Counted from the stretch's first letter, positions 48,473 to 57,938 are shown. The stretch: 64,000 nt of DNA from JAJXZP01 sp963787185 (GCA_963787185.1 CAWBCC010000012.1:1-64000), one strand, 5' to 3'. Notes: a model not told the origin generated them from the letters alone. A program made the numbers and translations.

Positions 48473-50953
48473 CTAGACTCCGCGGCGGGCACGGCGCGCG
48501 AGCTCGAGACCGGTCTGCACGGTCGCCGCTTTTCGCCCGGGCAGGGGCAGTATCCGCTCGTGAATTGCGTCGAGAATCCAGTCGCGCTGCGGGAAGTAGA
48601 GCTCCTCCATCTCCGCGGCGGGAGTTATCCAGTTGCGGCTCCCCACGACGGCCACGGGCGCGTCGAGATAGTCGAATGCCAGACTCTGAAGGTTCGATGC
48701 CGCGGTGTGGAGGAAGGAGCCGCGTTCGGCCGCGTCGCTCGCCAGGAGAAGCCGCCCCGTCTTTTTCACCGACTCGACGAGAACATCGTAATCGAGGGGC
48801 GCGAGGAACCGCAGGTCGATGACCTCGGCCTGCAGCCCGTAGTCCGCCTCGAGCGTCTTCGCCGTGTCCAGGGCCCGGTACAGGGTGGCGCCCACGGTCG
48901 CGATGGTGAGGTCCTTGCCGCGGCGGCGAACCGCCGGCACTCCCTCGGGCACCTCGTAGTAGCCCGCGGGGACGCCGCCCGATTCGAACTGCTCGCCGAC
49001 GTCGTAGAGGAGCTGGCTTTCGAAGAAGACGACGGGATCGGTGCCGCGCAGCGCCAGGTTGAGCATGCCCTTGGCGTCGTAGGGCGTGGCCGGGAAATAG
49101 ACCTTGAGTCCCGGGATGTGGGCCGAGAGGGCGGACCAGTCCTGGCTGTGCTGGGCTCCGTACTTATTGCCGACGGACACGCGGATCACGAGGGGCATCT
49201 TGAGGAGCCCGGCCGACATGGACTGCCATTTCGAGGCCTGGTTGAAGATCTCGTCGCCCGCGCGGCCCATGAAATCGCAGTACATGAGCTCGACGACCGC
49301 CCTGCCTCCGGCGATGGCGTAGCCCACGCCCGAGCCGACGATGGCACCCTCGGAGATGGAGCTGTTGAAGAGTCGCTGGTAGGGGAGGGCCTCGGTGAGG
49401 CCGCGGTAGACTGCGAAGGCGCCGCCCCAGTCGCGGTTTTCCTCGCCCCAGGCGGCCATCGTCGGATCGACGGAGAAGCGGTGGAGCATGGCCTCGAAGA
49501 GACCGTCGCGGTACTGGTAGAGCTTGTTCTTGGGGATGGCCTTGCCTTCGGCGTCGAAGGCGTAGCGCGCCTTGCCGGCGAGCGCCTTGACCCGGGGATT
49601 CTCCGCGATATTCCCGAGCAGAACCGGCTTTCGCGCGCGCCCTTCGGGCGTCGTCTCGTCGAAGCGCTCGACCTTTCCGTTGGAGAACATCACCGATTCG
49701 ATGAAGGCTCCGTCGACGCGGGACGAGGCGGCGTCGCCCGTCGCGAGGCGCACGATCCGGGCGAGGCGTTCGACGACGGCCGCGCGCGTCGCGTCGAGCT
49801 CAGCTTTCGAGACCGCCTTGTGCTCGACGAGGTAGGAGCCGAAGTCTTCGATGGAGTCGGCCTTCTGCCAGAGCTCGACCTCCTCCTTCGTGCGATAGCT
49901 CGAGGCGTCGGAGGGAGAATGGCCCGAGATGCGGTAGGTGATGGTGTCGAGGAGGACGGGGCCCCTCCCCTCGAGGAGGATCTTCTTCTTGCGCTCTACG
50001 GCGTCGGCCACCGCGAGAGGATTGTAGCCGTCGACGCGCTCGGCGTGCATGTTTTCCGGATTGACGCCGGCGCCGACTCGGGCGAGGATCTGGTATCCCA
50101 TGGTCTCGCCCGAGGTCTGGCCGCCCATGCCGTAGAAGTTGTTGAAGAAATTGAAGAGAATGGGCGGAGCGCCGCCGATTTCCTTGGGCCAGAGATTACG
50201 GTACTGGTCCATCGCCGCCAGACTCATGGCCTCCCATACGGGACCGCAGCCCATCGACGCGTCGCCTATGTTGGCTATGACGATGCCGCTCTTGCCGTTG
50301 ATGCGCTTGAAGAGGGCGGCGCCGGTGGCTATGTCGGCCGAGCCGCCGACGATCGCGTTGTTCGGCATCGATCCGAAGGGCGTGAAGAACGCGTGCATGG
50401 AGCCGCCGAGGCCGCGGTTGAAGCCGTCCCGGCGCGCGAAGATCTCCGCGAGCGTTCCGTAGACGATGAAGGCCTCCGCGAGGTCGCGCAGGTCGCCGTG
50501 GGGCACCTTTTCGGCGGCGCGAAGGGTGTCGCCGTCGAGGAAAGTCTCCATGATGCGCTGCAGCTCGGCCTCCGGAACTCGCCTCGAAGCGGACAGACAC
50601 TTGGTGAGGATTTCGCCGTGACTGCGGTGCGAGCCGAAGACGAAATCCTCCGGTTCGAGGCTGGCGCACTGTCCGACCGACGCGGCTTCCTGCCCCGCGG
50701 AGAGGTGCGCAGGACCCTTGTGATTGTATTCGATTCCGCTCCACGAGCCCTGGGTCTTGAAGGAGTTGAGCATGGTCTCGAACTCGCGGATGTAGACCAT
50801 GTCGATCCACAGGCGCTTGAGGCCGGCCTCGCCGCCGAAGCGGGAGAGCTCGGACTTGTAGTCCGGCTTGTAACTGTTGATGGGAATGCCGGCGATCTCG
50901 AGCTTGCCGGGCTTCCTGACCTGGGAGGGATCGACGATGATGGATTTGGGCAT
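48473..50953 (-). CDS. Fused alpha/beta E1 of a 2-oxoacid dehydrogenase complex
   Basis: 826-residue thiamine-diphosphate enzyme. The N-terminal alpha part has GPAHLSAGQEAASVGQC, FGSHRSHGEILTK, GSMHAFF and a TPP motif starting NIGDASMGCGPVWEAMS, with the NN of FNFFNNFYGMGG about 41 residues later, longer than the usual 25-30. The beta part has NSSISEGAIVGSGVGYAIAGG, VELMYCDFMGRAGDEIFNQ and VIRVSVGNKYGAQHSQDW. Alpha and beta are usually two genes. Substrate (pyruvate, acetoin, branched or sugar-derived oxoacid) is not readable. It lies between E3 and PHP genes. Confidence 0.9.
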   Translation of the reverse strand: MPKSIIVDPSQVRKPGKLEIAGIPINSYKPDYKSELSRFGGEAGLKRLWIDMVYIREFETMLNSFKTQGSWSGIEYNHKGPAHLSAGQEAASVGQCASLEPEDFVFGSHRSHGEILTKCLSASRRVPEAELQRIMETFLDGDTLRAAEKVPHGDLRDLAEAFIVYGTLAEIFARRDGFNRGLGGSMHAFFTPFGSMPNNAIVGGSADIATGAALFKRINGKSGIVIANIGDASMGCGPVWEAMSLAAMDQYRNLWPKEIGGAPPILFNFFNNFYGMGGQTSGETMGYQILARVGAGVNPENMHAERVDGYNPLAVADAVERKKKILLEGRGPVLLDTITYRISGHSPSDASSYRTKEEVELWQKADSIEDFGSYLVEHKAVSKAELDATRAAVVERLARIVRLATGDAASSRVDGAFIESVMFSNGKVERFDETTPEGRARKPVLLGNIAENPRVKALAGKARYAFDAEGKAIPKNKLYQYRDGLFEAMLHRFSVDPTMAAWGEENRDWGGAFAVYRGLTEALPYQRLFNSSISEGAIVGSGVGYAIAGGRAVVELMYCDFMGRAGDEIFNQASKWQSMSAGLLKMPLVIRVSVGNKYGAQHSQDWSALSAHIPGLKVYFPATPYDAKGMLNLALRGTDPVVFFESQLLYDVGEQFESGGVPAGYYEVPEGVPAVRRRGKDLTIATVGATLYRALDTAKTLEADYGLQAEVIDLRFLAPLDYDVLVESVKKTGRLLLASDAAERGSFLHTAASNLQSLAFDYLDAPVAVVGSRNWITPAAEMEELYFPQRDWILDAIHERILPLPGRKAATVQTGLELARRARRGV

Positions 50954-50971
50954 GATGTTCCTTTCACTCCT

Positions 50972-52372
50972 CTATTCGATGGCCCAGGCCGCTTCGCGAA
51001 TAGCCTCGCTCACGGTCGGGTGCGGGAAGACCAATTGCCGGACGTCGACGACGCGCAGTTCCTGTTCGATGAGGGCGGCTCCTCCCCAGATGATCTCCGA
51101 GGCGTAGGCGCCCAGCACATGGACTCCGAGGATGCGTCCCGACGCGGCCTCGGCTATGAGCTTGATCGAGCCGGGCGCGGCGAAGCCATTCTCGGCGACG
51201 AAGCGCCCCGATACGCGCAGGGGAAGGCTGATCTTCTTCACGTCGACTCCGCGACTCCGCGCCTCCTCCTCCGTGAGGCCCACTCCGGCCGCCTCGGGCA
51301 TGCCGTAGACCACCCAGGGAATGGCGTCGTAGCGCATGCGATCGCCGCCGGAGGCCTGTGCCCCGGTCGATCCCGGAGTGCCGAGAGCGGAAAGGATGTC
51401 GGCGGTGGCCACCTCGGCCATGCGGTAGGCCGAGTGGGCGAGCAGGCTCCTTCCGGTGAGATCGCCGACCGCCCAGACGCCGCTCTGATTGGTGCGCATG
51501 CGGTCGTCGACCGCGACACCCTTGGGACCGAAGTCCAGCCCCGACTCCTTGGCCCCCCAGCGCTCGAGGTTGGGCCTGCGGCCGACCGCCATGAGCACGA
51601 GGTCGGCCTCCGCGCCCTCGAAGGGAGAGGCTTCGTTCCCCTCTTTGGTCCGGTAGACCACTCGGCCGCCCTCGATGCGCTCGACCTTGCAGCCGAGGCG
51701 GAAGGCGACGTCTTTCATGGCGCGGCGCAGGAGGGGTGCCTGTTCCTTGTCCATGAAGGGCACGATCTCGTCCATCATTTCGACGATCTCGACCTTGGAT
51801 CCGAGGGCGGCGAAGAGGCCCGCGAATTCGATGCCGATCACGCCGCCGCCTATGACGCAGAGCCGTTCGGGTACCTTGGCCGCCGACAGGAGGCCGGTCG
51901 AGTCCACCACCTTGGGATTGTCCCGCGCCCCCGGGATCGGCGGCATCACGGGCGAGGAGCCCGTGGCGAGTATCACGGCCCGGGCTTCGTGGACGGTACC
52001 CTGGACCTCGACCCAGCCGGGACCCCGGAACAGGCCCTCCGCCTGCACGACCTCGACGCCGAGCTTCTTTTCGGTCTGGGCGATGGCGCCCACCAGCTTG
52101 TCGACGACTTCGGCCTTCCAGGCCTGCATCGCGCCCCAGTCGTAGGACAGTCCCGTCGCATTGACGCCGAACCTTCCGGCCTCCTTCGCGTGAACGTACT
52201 GTTTGGCGGAGTTGAGGAGGGTCTTCGTGGGGATGCAGCCTACGTTGAGGCAGACGCCCCCCAGCTTCTCTTTTTCGATGAGCAGAACTTTCCTGCCGGC
52301 GTGGCCGAGCCGCTCGGCGGCCAGATAGCCGCCGGGGCCGCCGCCCAGGATGATGACGTCGTACGAACCCAT
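50972..52372 (-). CDS. lpdA: Dihydrolipoyl dehydrogenase (E3)
   Basis: FAD disulfide oxidoreductase, 466 residues, that re-oxidises lipoamide of the E2 protein. The FAD site is VIILGGGPGGYLAAERL, the redox pair is GGVCLNVGCIPTKTLL, the NAD site is LCVIGGGVIGIEFAGLF, the FAD-phosphate site is GVWAVGDLTG, and the C-terminal catalytic histidine lies in VFPHPTVSEAI. It is 18 bases from the E1 gene and 7 bases after the E2 stop, in one operon. Confidence 0.95.
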   Translation of the reverse strand: MGSYDVIILGGGPGGYLAAERLGHAGRKVLLIEKEKLGGVCLNVGCIPTKTLLNSAKQYVHAKEAGRFGVNATGLSYDWGAMQAWKAEVVDKLVGAIAQTEKKLGVEVVQAEGLFRGPGWVEVQGTVHEARAVILATGSSPVMPPIPGARDNPKVVDSTGLLSAAKVPERLCVIGGGVIGIEFAGLFAALGSKVEIVEMMDEIVPFMDKEQAPLLRRAMKDVAFRLGCKVERIEGGRVVYRTKEGNEASPFEGAEADLVLMAVGRRPNLERWGAKESGLDFGPKGVAVDDRMRTNQSGVWAVGDLTGRSLLAHSAYRMAEVATADILSALGTPGSTGAQASGGDRMRYDAIPWVVYGMPEAAGVGLTEEEARSRGVDVKKISLPLRVSGRFVAENGFAAPGSIKLIAEAASGRILGVHVLGAYASEIIWGGAALIEQELRVVDVRQLVFPHPTVSEAIREAAWAIE

Positions 52373-52379
52373 GCGAGCC

Positions 52380-53771
52380 TCACTTCATAAGGTAAAGATC
52401 GATGTCGCCTATCGCGTCGGCGATGGCTTTGACTATGCGTGCCGCCGGGGCTCCGTCGACCACCTGATGGTCCACGGTAAGCGAAAGTCCCATGCGCGCC
52501 TCGCCGATCGGGTTGCCGTCGGGGCCAGGGACGAGGCTCCGCACGATCGTGCAGACGCCCAGGATGCCGACCTCCGGAGCGTTGAGCACGGGAGTGAAAC
52601 TCTCGATGCCGAAGGCGCCCAGATTGCTCACGGTGAAGGTCGAGCCCGAAAGCTCGTCGGGGCTTATCGATCCGCTCTGACAGGCCGCAGCGAGCCGCTT
52701 GGACTCCGCGGAAATTTCGACGAGGCTCAGAAGATCGGCGTTCCTTATGACGGGCACCATGAGCCCCCGCGGCGTGTCGACGGCGAGGCCGAGGTGGACT
52801 CGCTCGAAGGTCCTGATCGTTCCGTCGACGAGGTGAGAGTTGACCATCGGGAAGGAAGGCAGCACGCGCGACACGGCGAAGAGTACGAGATCGCCTATCG
52901 TGACATCGGACAGGCCGAGAGCCTTGTCGCTCGCCTTGAAGCGCGCCCTGACAGCCGATATGCGCTCGGCCCTCGCCGAAAGGTTGAAGGTGAGCTGGGC
53001 GGTGCTCCCGAGGGATGCGCGCATCCTGTCGGCTATGATCCTGCGGATGCCCTTGAGCGGGGTATCGGTGTGGGGCCCCGGCCCAAGAGAAGCCGGAATT
53101 CGCCCGGGGGCCGCGGATGCATCGGCTGCCGGAGCCGCGCGCTGCGTCGCCGCTTCGGCAGCCATGTCGAGCACGCCGACCCTACCCCCCAGCGCGCTGC
53201 CGCCGGCCGGCGGAACGGCCCCTGCGGCGGCCATCGCCTTGGCCGAGGCGGTCAGCCGCGGCATGGCGGCCAGAGCGGCGGCCACGTCCCTCTCGATCAC
53301 GCGGCCGCCGGGGCCCGAGCCCTCGAGGCCGGAGGCGTCCAGCGCGCCCTGGGCCGCGAGGCGCTTCGCGCGCGGCGAGATGCCCTTCCACGCCTGGGCC
53401 TCCGCGCCTCCGCGTTCGGTCGCAGGGCCGGCCGCCGGGGCCCCGCTCTTAGGGGCGGCCGCTTCGGCGGCCTGCGCAGGCGCCTGGGCGGCCTTGGGCG
53501 CGCTTCCGCCGAGGACGGCCTGCCAGTCCTCGCCCGCCGCGCCTATCACGGCTATGGGCTCCAGGACCGGGACATCGTCGCCTTCGGCCCTGAGTATCTT
53601 CAGAAGGACGCCGCTCTCGCCCGATGGGACATCGAAGCTGGCCTTGTCGGTTTCGACTTCGCAGAGATTCTGATCGGCGGCGACCGAGTCGCCCTCCGAG
53701 GCCTTCCACCGCACGATGATGCAGGATTCGACCGTGTTCCCCTGGCGGGGCATGATCAGCACGTGAGCCAC
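52380..53771 (-). CDS. Dihydrolipoamide acyltransferase (E2)
   Basis: 463-residue core of the complex. The GTG at 53771 follows AGGAGG by six bases and gives MAHVLIMPRQGNTVE, so a longer frame upstream is rejected. The lipoyl domain has the modified lysine in EVETDKASFDVP. An Ala/Pro-rich linker follows, then a peripheral-subunit-binding domain (ISPRAKRLAAQGALDAS, GPGGRVIERDV), and the catalytic acyltransferase domain ending in LTVDHQVVDGAPAARIV with the HxxxDG motif. One lipoyl domain only. Confidence 0.93.
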   Translation of the reverse strand: MAHVLIMPRQGNTVESCIIVRWKASEGDSVAADQNLCEVETDKASFDVPSGESGVLLKILRAEGDDVPVLEPIAVIGAAGEDWQAVLGGSAPKAAQAPAQAAEAAAPKSGAPAAGPATERGGAEAQAWKGISPRAKRLAAQGALDASGLEGSGPGGRVIERDVAAALAAMPRLTASAKAMAAAGAVPPAGGSALGGRVGVLDMAAEAATQRAAPAADASAAPGRIPASLGPGPHTDTPLKGIRRIIADRMRASLGSTAQLTFNLSARAERISAVRARFKASDKALGLSDVTIGDLVLFAVSRVLPSFPMVNSHLVDGTIRTFERVHLGLAVDTPRGLMVPVIRNADLLSLVEISAESKRLAAACQSGSISPDELSGSTFTVSNLGAFGIESFTPVLNAPEVGILGVCTIVRSLVPGPDGNPIGEARMGLSLTVDHQVVDGAPAARIVKAIADAIGDIDLYLMK

Positions 53772-53781
53772 GTAAAACCTC

Positions 53782-54537
53782 CTAAACTCGTATGACGCGG
53801 AGCCCCGCCTCGGCGATCGCGTGCATCGCATCCTCGCCGAGCGCTTCGTCGCTTATGATCCCGTAGACGGACTGAATGGGCAGGACGCTCACGAAGCCCG
53901 TCTTGCCGTACTTGGACGAGTCCGCCACCAGCCAGGTGGCCTCGGCCTTGTCGCGCATCGCCTTGACGATCTCCGCCCCTTCGACGAGTTGGGTCGTCAT
54001 GCCCGACTGCACCGAAAAGCCGTCGGTGCCCACGAAGGCCAGGCGCACGTTGAGACCGGCGATGGTCCTGAGCGCAATCGGTCCGACCATCGATTCCGCC
54101 TCTCTGCGAAACTCTCCTCCCGTCATGGTGATCTGGAGATTGGGGTTGAGTCGGGCGTAGGAGAAGACGAGGGTGGAATTGGTGACGACCTGAACATCGC
54201 GTTTGCCGATGAGATAGCGGGCGATGAGTGCGGTCGTGGTGCCGGCCTCGATCATGATGCGGTCCCCGTCGCGGATGAGCTCGGCGGCGGCCTTGGCTAT
54301 GCGGTTCTTTTCCACGATCCGCAGGCTTTGGCGCTCGAGAATGCTCTGATGCAGGGCCGGGTAGGCCCCGCCCCTCGATCGGTTGAGGTAGCCGCGCTCC
54401 TCGAGGGCCTTGAGGTCCGATCGAACCGTAACCTCGCTGACGCCGAGGTCGCGGGACAGAGAACTCACAGACAGAGTGCCCTGTTCCGAAAGGATCTTGA
54501 GGATGGTCCGTTCCCGCTCTGCCAGCTCTTCTATCAT
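53782..54537 (-). CDS. DeoR-family transcriptional regulator
   Basis: 251-residue repressor from the ATG at 54537. The HTH region is GTLSVSSLSRDLGVSEVTVRSD, the DeoR signature RSRGGAYP follows, and the sensor domain has MIEAGTTTALIARYL, TMTGGEFRREAESMVGP and LVADSSKYGKTGFVSVL. It is the first gene of the long operon that ends at the sorbose-phosphate reductase gene and probably senses its phosphorylated sugar. Two TTTCG direct repeats 11 bases apart lie between promoter and start. Confidence 0.93.
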   Translation of the reverse strand: MIEELAERERTILKILSEQGTLSVSSLSRDLGVSEVTVRSDLKALEERGYLNRSRGGAYPALHQSILERQSLRIVEKNRIAKAAAELIRDGDRIMIEAGTTTALIARYLIGKRDVQVVTNSTLVFSYARLNPNLQITMTGGEFRREAESMVGPIALRTIAGLNVRLAFVGTDGFSVQSGMTTQLVEGAEIVKAMRDKAEATWLVADSSKYGKTGFVSVLPIQSVYGIISDEALGEDAMHAIAEAGLRVIRV

Positions 54538-54545
54538 TGAAATGC

Positions 54546-54601
54546 TTTCGTATCCGTTTCGATGTGCTTTTGATAGTACAGCAGATGAAAACAATATGCA
54601 A
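54546..54601 (-). promoter_or_regulatory. Promoter of the DeoR/E2/E3/E1 operon with direct repeats
   Basis: On the minus strand TTGCAT (54601-54596) and TACTAT (54578-54573) are 17 bases apart. Downstream, two TTTCG copies (+ strand 54546-54550 and 54557-54561) are one helical turn apart, between the -10 and the start codon, as expected of DeoR operator half-sites. Confidence 0.55.
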
Positions 54602-54826
54602 GCGGAACCGGGGAAGAGGCATTTGCGCTGTCAGCCCTTTTCGGCGGGCTTTCCGCCGGGGGGACGCGGATCAGCGGCCGCCCATGTCGGCTTGAAGAGA
54701 TGATCTATGGCAATGCACCCTCAAACCTCGACGGAACCGGCTGACTAAAGGGGTATATCAGGCTAGTGCCTGGGGCTGCGGAAACAGCTCCCCCTTGGAA
54801 ACGTGTGAGAAGAATGAAAATGGGGC
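54602..54826. other. Intergenic DNA between operon promoter and IS transposase
   Basis: Mostly non-coding. One small hairpin CGGCGG/CCGCCG (54642-54658) is present. The left end of the IS must lie here, but I found no clear terminal inverted repeat or target duplication when comparing it with the region upstream of the transposase start. Confidence 0.4.
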
Positions 54827-56155
54827 TCAGCCCGCGCGCTTGACCAGGCTTCTCATCAAGCTCGGCTGGTTTTGGCGTATCCGCCCCAGCGCCATTGCCA
54901 GCATGACAATGAAGGCTATCGTCACCCTGGCCTCCATTTTGTCCTTTCCACGGATGTAGTGGTGCTCGAACATGAAAGCTCCGTCGATACGCGAGTTCAC
55001 CCGCTCCACGGCGGTCCGCATGTCGTACAAACGTGCCCACGTATGGCTCGACCGCGCTACGGGCGTGAACACCCTCCGATCCTCGGAGAGTGGAATGCGG
55101 ATCTGCCGCCCTGTCGTGCATTCGGCCTGTCCGGCGCAGCTGAGTCCCTTCGCGCGGGCCGGGCAGAGGTACTTTAGGCTCTCCCGATCGCGCTCGTAGC
55201 CACCGTAACACATCGCGTGCGGCGTGAGCGTCTTCGGACAGAGGCACGATACGTTCCCGCGGTGGTCGTACACCACATTCGTGCTGCCGTTCACCATCTT
55301 CGTCTGCTCGCCATCCTTCCAGAGGTTCCGGATATCGATGATGGGGGCGATGCCGAGTTCGTCGTGAGCCTTGATGATAATCTTCCCGTCATCATAGCCT
55401 TTGTCGGCGCTCAGGTGCTTCGCTCGCTCCGCGACCGTCGGCGCACGCTGCGCGAGCTCATCGAGCATTTCGAGCGCGACCGGCTGTTCCGCCACCGATG
55501 CCTTCGTCAGGCGGAAGTCGACGGGAAGCTCGTAGCGGGAATCGACGATCAGGTGGAGCTTGTAGCCGAACCAGCTCGTGACCTTCTCCCAGGACTTCCC
55601 CTTCGCGTTCACGCCCGAATAGGTCTTCACTCCCCAGTCGGCGTCCGTGTCGCGACGTCCATCGGCCGTTTTCTTTTTCTCTTCATCGCTCACCGGATTC
55701 CCAAAGCTCGGCAGCTTCTTCCCGTCCATCGCGAGTTCTTCGCCGAAGTCGGGCACGGCCTCGCCGACCGCGCCCACCAGTTGCTGGAAAATGCCGCCCA
55801 CTTCGTTCGAATGCCGAAGAAGCACTCTGAAGAACCGTGAATATGCCCATGCGGGCGGGACCGCGTCCGGTCCCTTGAGCGGGTCGAAGCCGCACAACTC
55901 AAGCAGCATCCCGTTCCTCGACAGTTCCCGCCGGAGGCTTTCGATGCTCGGATGCTGAAAGACCACGCCAGCGAGAAGGGAGTTCCACATGGCGCGTACC
56001 GGGTACTCGTTCCGCCCTCGAAACCGTTCGGTTTCCAGGAGCTTCGCGAGCCCCTCGTCCGGCACCGTGTCGAGCACGAGCCTGAGCCGCTCCAGGTCGC
56101 CAAGCTCGTCGATTTCCTTCCACCCAAACAGCCGCCGTTGTGCTATCCTTGCCAT
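54827..56155 (-). mobile_element. IS4/IS5-superfamily DDE transposase
   Basis: 442-residue transposase with an intact frame. The N-terminal part resembles the Transposase/InsH entry domain (FRGRNEYPVRAMWNSLLAGVVFQH). The catalytic residues are Asp144 in LAMDGKKLPSFG, Asp251 in LSADKGYDDGKI and Glu384 in RTAVERVNSRIDGAF. A cysteine-rich stretch (CLCPKTL to CAGQAEC) lies between the second Asp and the Glu, as in IS1182/ISNCY-like branches. Element ends were not located. It lies beside, not in, a gene. Confidence 0.9.
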
Positions 56156-56453
56156 GCGCCCCTCGCTCTGGTTGTGTTAGCACCATGAGTATCTCATGGA
56201 TCAACCGACGCGGGGCGTTTTTCATGCCCTCTTCAGAGAACGTGGGGTGAAAATCCGTGTTCCCTTGTCTTCACCCCATCCAAACCGGCGATTCCTCAAG
56301 GTTTTCGGGGTAATTGATTTCTATGCCCCAGCCCTTTTCATTTCTGGGCAAGAAGTTCGGAGCAGCGCAAATGCCTCGGGAAGGCGATGCCGGCGAGTCG
56401 CGAAACGCAGATGACGGCTTGCCTCCGTCGGGGCGCCGTGAGAGAATGACGAT
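56156..56453. other. Intergenic DNA between IS transposase and ACT gene
   Basis: About 298 bases with no gene. It holds the right IS end, not recognised, a small hairpin CCATGAG/CTCATGG near 56183, and an inverted repeat GGGGTGAA (56244) / TTCACCCC (56270). No coding sequence or promoter could be assigned firmly. Confidence 0.4.
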
Positions 56454-56999
56454 ATGGCAAAGGCATACGCAGTGGTTTCCGCCATGGGTGCGGACCGGGT
56501 GGGCATCGTCGACGAACTTTCGGGCATCCTGGCCGAGCGCAAGGGCAATATCGAAGAGAGCAAGATGGCCGTGCTGGGCGGCGAGTTCGCCGTCATGATG
56601 CTGGTATCGATGGAAGCTCCTCTCCTCGAAGAGCTCCGCGGCCATGTGGCGGATCTCGAGACCAGACTCGGCCTCAAGATCGGTCTCGTTCCGACCCATG
56701 GACCGGCGTCCACGGAGGAAGGCAGGCCCTACATCCTCGAGACGGTCTCGCTCGACGGCCGAGGAATAGTCTATTCGGTGAGCTCCCTTCTGCACAGGCT
56801 CGGCATCAATATAGAGGACATGGAGACGGTTACCCGGCCCGCGCCGCTCACGGGCGCTCCGATGTTTATCATGAAGGCGAGCATCGTGCTCGGCCCGGGC
56901 CATTCGGTGGCGGCGCTCAAGCGCGAGCTGGAGCGGCTCGAAGCGGATCGGGACCTCGACATCAGCCTCAAGCCTCTTCTTCCGAGCAATCCCGAGTAG
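56454..56999 (+). CDS. Tandem ACT-domain protein, GcvR-like
   Basis: 181-residue cytoplasmic protein with two ACT domains. The first is YAVVSAMGADRVGIVDELSG (residues about 4-80) and the second ILETVSLDGRGIVYSVSSLLHRLGINIEDM (about 90-170). The layout matches glycine-cleavage regulator GcvR and related amino-acid sensors. It has no catalytic domain, so a regulatory role is likely. It is a single gene, divergent from the IS and convergent with the next gene. Confidence 0.85.
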   Translation: MAKAYAVVSAMGADRVGIVDELSGILAERKGNIEESKMAVLGGEFAVMMLVSMEAPLLEELRGHVADLETRLGLKIGLVPTHGPASTEEGRPYILETVSLDGRGIVYSVSSLLHRLGINIEDMETVTRPAPLTGAPMFIMKASIVLGPGHSVAALKRELERLEADRDLDISLKPLLPSNPE

Positions 57000-57028
57000 T
57001 CGGGGTTTCGCCCCGCCGCCGCTCGAGC

Positions 57029-57937
57029 TCAGCGACTCAGCGCCGCCGCGAGGCGCGCCAGCTCGCCGTCGTCGAAGTCGCCGGGAATCAGAGAAGGCAG
57101 CGAATGGCTGGGGGAGATCACCGCGCCGGCGGCGAGGGCCCTGCGGAACACCGTCTCGTGCTCCGAGGCGGGATGCCGGGGGTAGAGGTAGGGGCCGAAA
57201 CGTGCGAAGAATGGGCCGAGCCTGCGATCCACCCTCCGCCAGAGCTTTTCGTCGTAGGTAGAGGCAAAACGTTCGAACTCCCGGAGTGAGCGCGAGGCCG
57301 TCGCCAGCATGATGGGCGGCACGAGGTCCTCTTCCACCAGCGACGCCGCCGCGGTGTCGCGGAAAACGAGGACGGCGGGCGCGAATACGCGGGAACAGGG
57401 CGGTCGCAGGAGTCCGGTCCCGAAGGCCGGCCCGGCTGCGAACCGCGCCCTGGGCCCGGTCGGCGGCAGCGATGCCTCGAGCGCTCCGGCGAAGGGGCGG
57501 AGGAGGAGAACCGGCCGGGAGCGTCCTGCGGCCGGTCTTTCGGCGGGATCGAAAACGAGGTCATCGCACCGAGGCTCACCCGCCGCGGCGCCGTCCCGGA
57601 AGGGGGCCGGCGTCCCCAGGGCTCTTCGCAGAGCGGCCAGGGCGCGTTCCTCGCTCATATAGAAGCGTCGAGCCGCGAAACCGGGCAGGAGCTCGGCGAT
57701 TTGTCCGGCCAGCCGGGCCTTCCAGACCGAGGGCAGGGGGCGGCTTATGCCCAGATCCACCGTCGCCTTGACGGCCGTGCCGAGACCCGTGCCCTTGGCG
57801 CCGAGGATGTCGCGGCCGCCGTCCATCCAGAAGTCGAGGAAGCGGTCGCCGCCCTGGGCGTAGAGGCGCCAGAGTCTCGCTCTCCTTATGGGAGGGAGGA
57901 GGGACAGGAGCCTGTCGGTATCGCCCGCCGCCTCCAT
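57029..57937 (-). CDS. Conserved hypothetical protein, 302 aa
   Basis: I do not recognise a firm family. The opening LYAQGGDRFLDFWMDGGRDILG looks like the entry segment of class III PLP aminotransferases (LYDxxGxRYLDF), but no PLP-lysine motif (T/S..K) is visible, and the protein is short, so this may be a degraded or scaffold relative. The rest is Arg/Pro/Ala rich with FASTYDEKLWRRVDRRLGPFF. The ATG comes one base after the pcrA stop, so both genes are co-transcribed. Confidence 0.6.
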   Translation of the reverse strand: MEAAGDTDRLLSLLPPIRRARLWRLYAQGGDRFLDFWMDGGRDILGAKGTGLGTAVKATVDLGISRPLPSVWKARLAGQIAELLPGFAARRFYMSEERALAALRRALGTPAPFRDGAAAGEPRCDDLVFDPAERPAAGRSRPVLLLRPFAGALEASLPPTGPRARFAAGPAFGTGLLRPPCSRVFAPAVLVFRDTAAASLVEEDLVPPIMLATASRSLREFERFASTYDEKLWRRVDRRLGPFFARFGPYLYPRHPASEHETVFRRALAAGAVISPSHSLPSLIPGDFDDGELARLAAALSR

Positions 57938-57938
57938 T

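Noticed and set aside
47300..52390. 1696-residue open frame on the + strand
   Set aside because: Antisense to the PHP, E1 and E3 genes, all of which have clear motifs; no ribosome site or domain in the long frame.
54602..56453. Terminal inverted repeats of the IS
   Set aside because: I compared both flanks and saw only short weak matches, so no ends are claimed.
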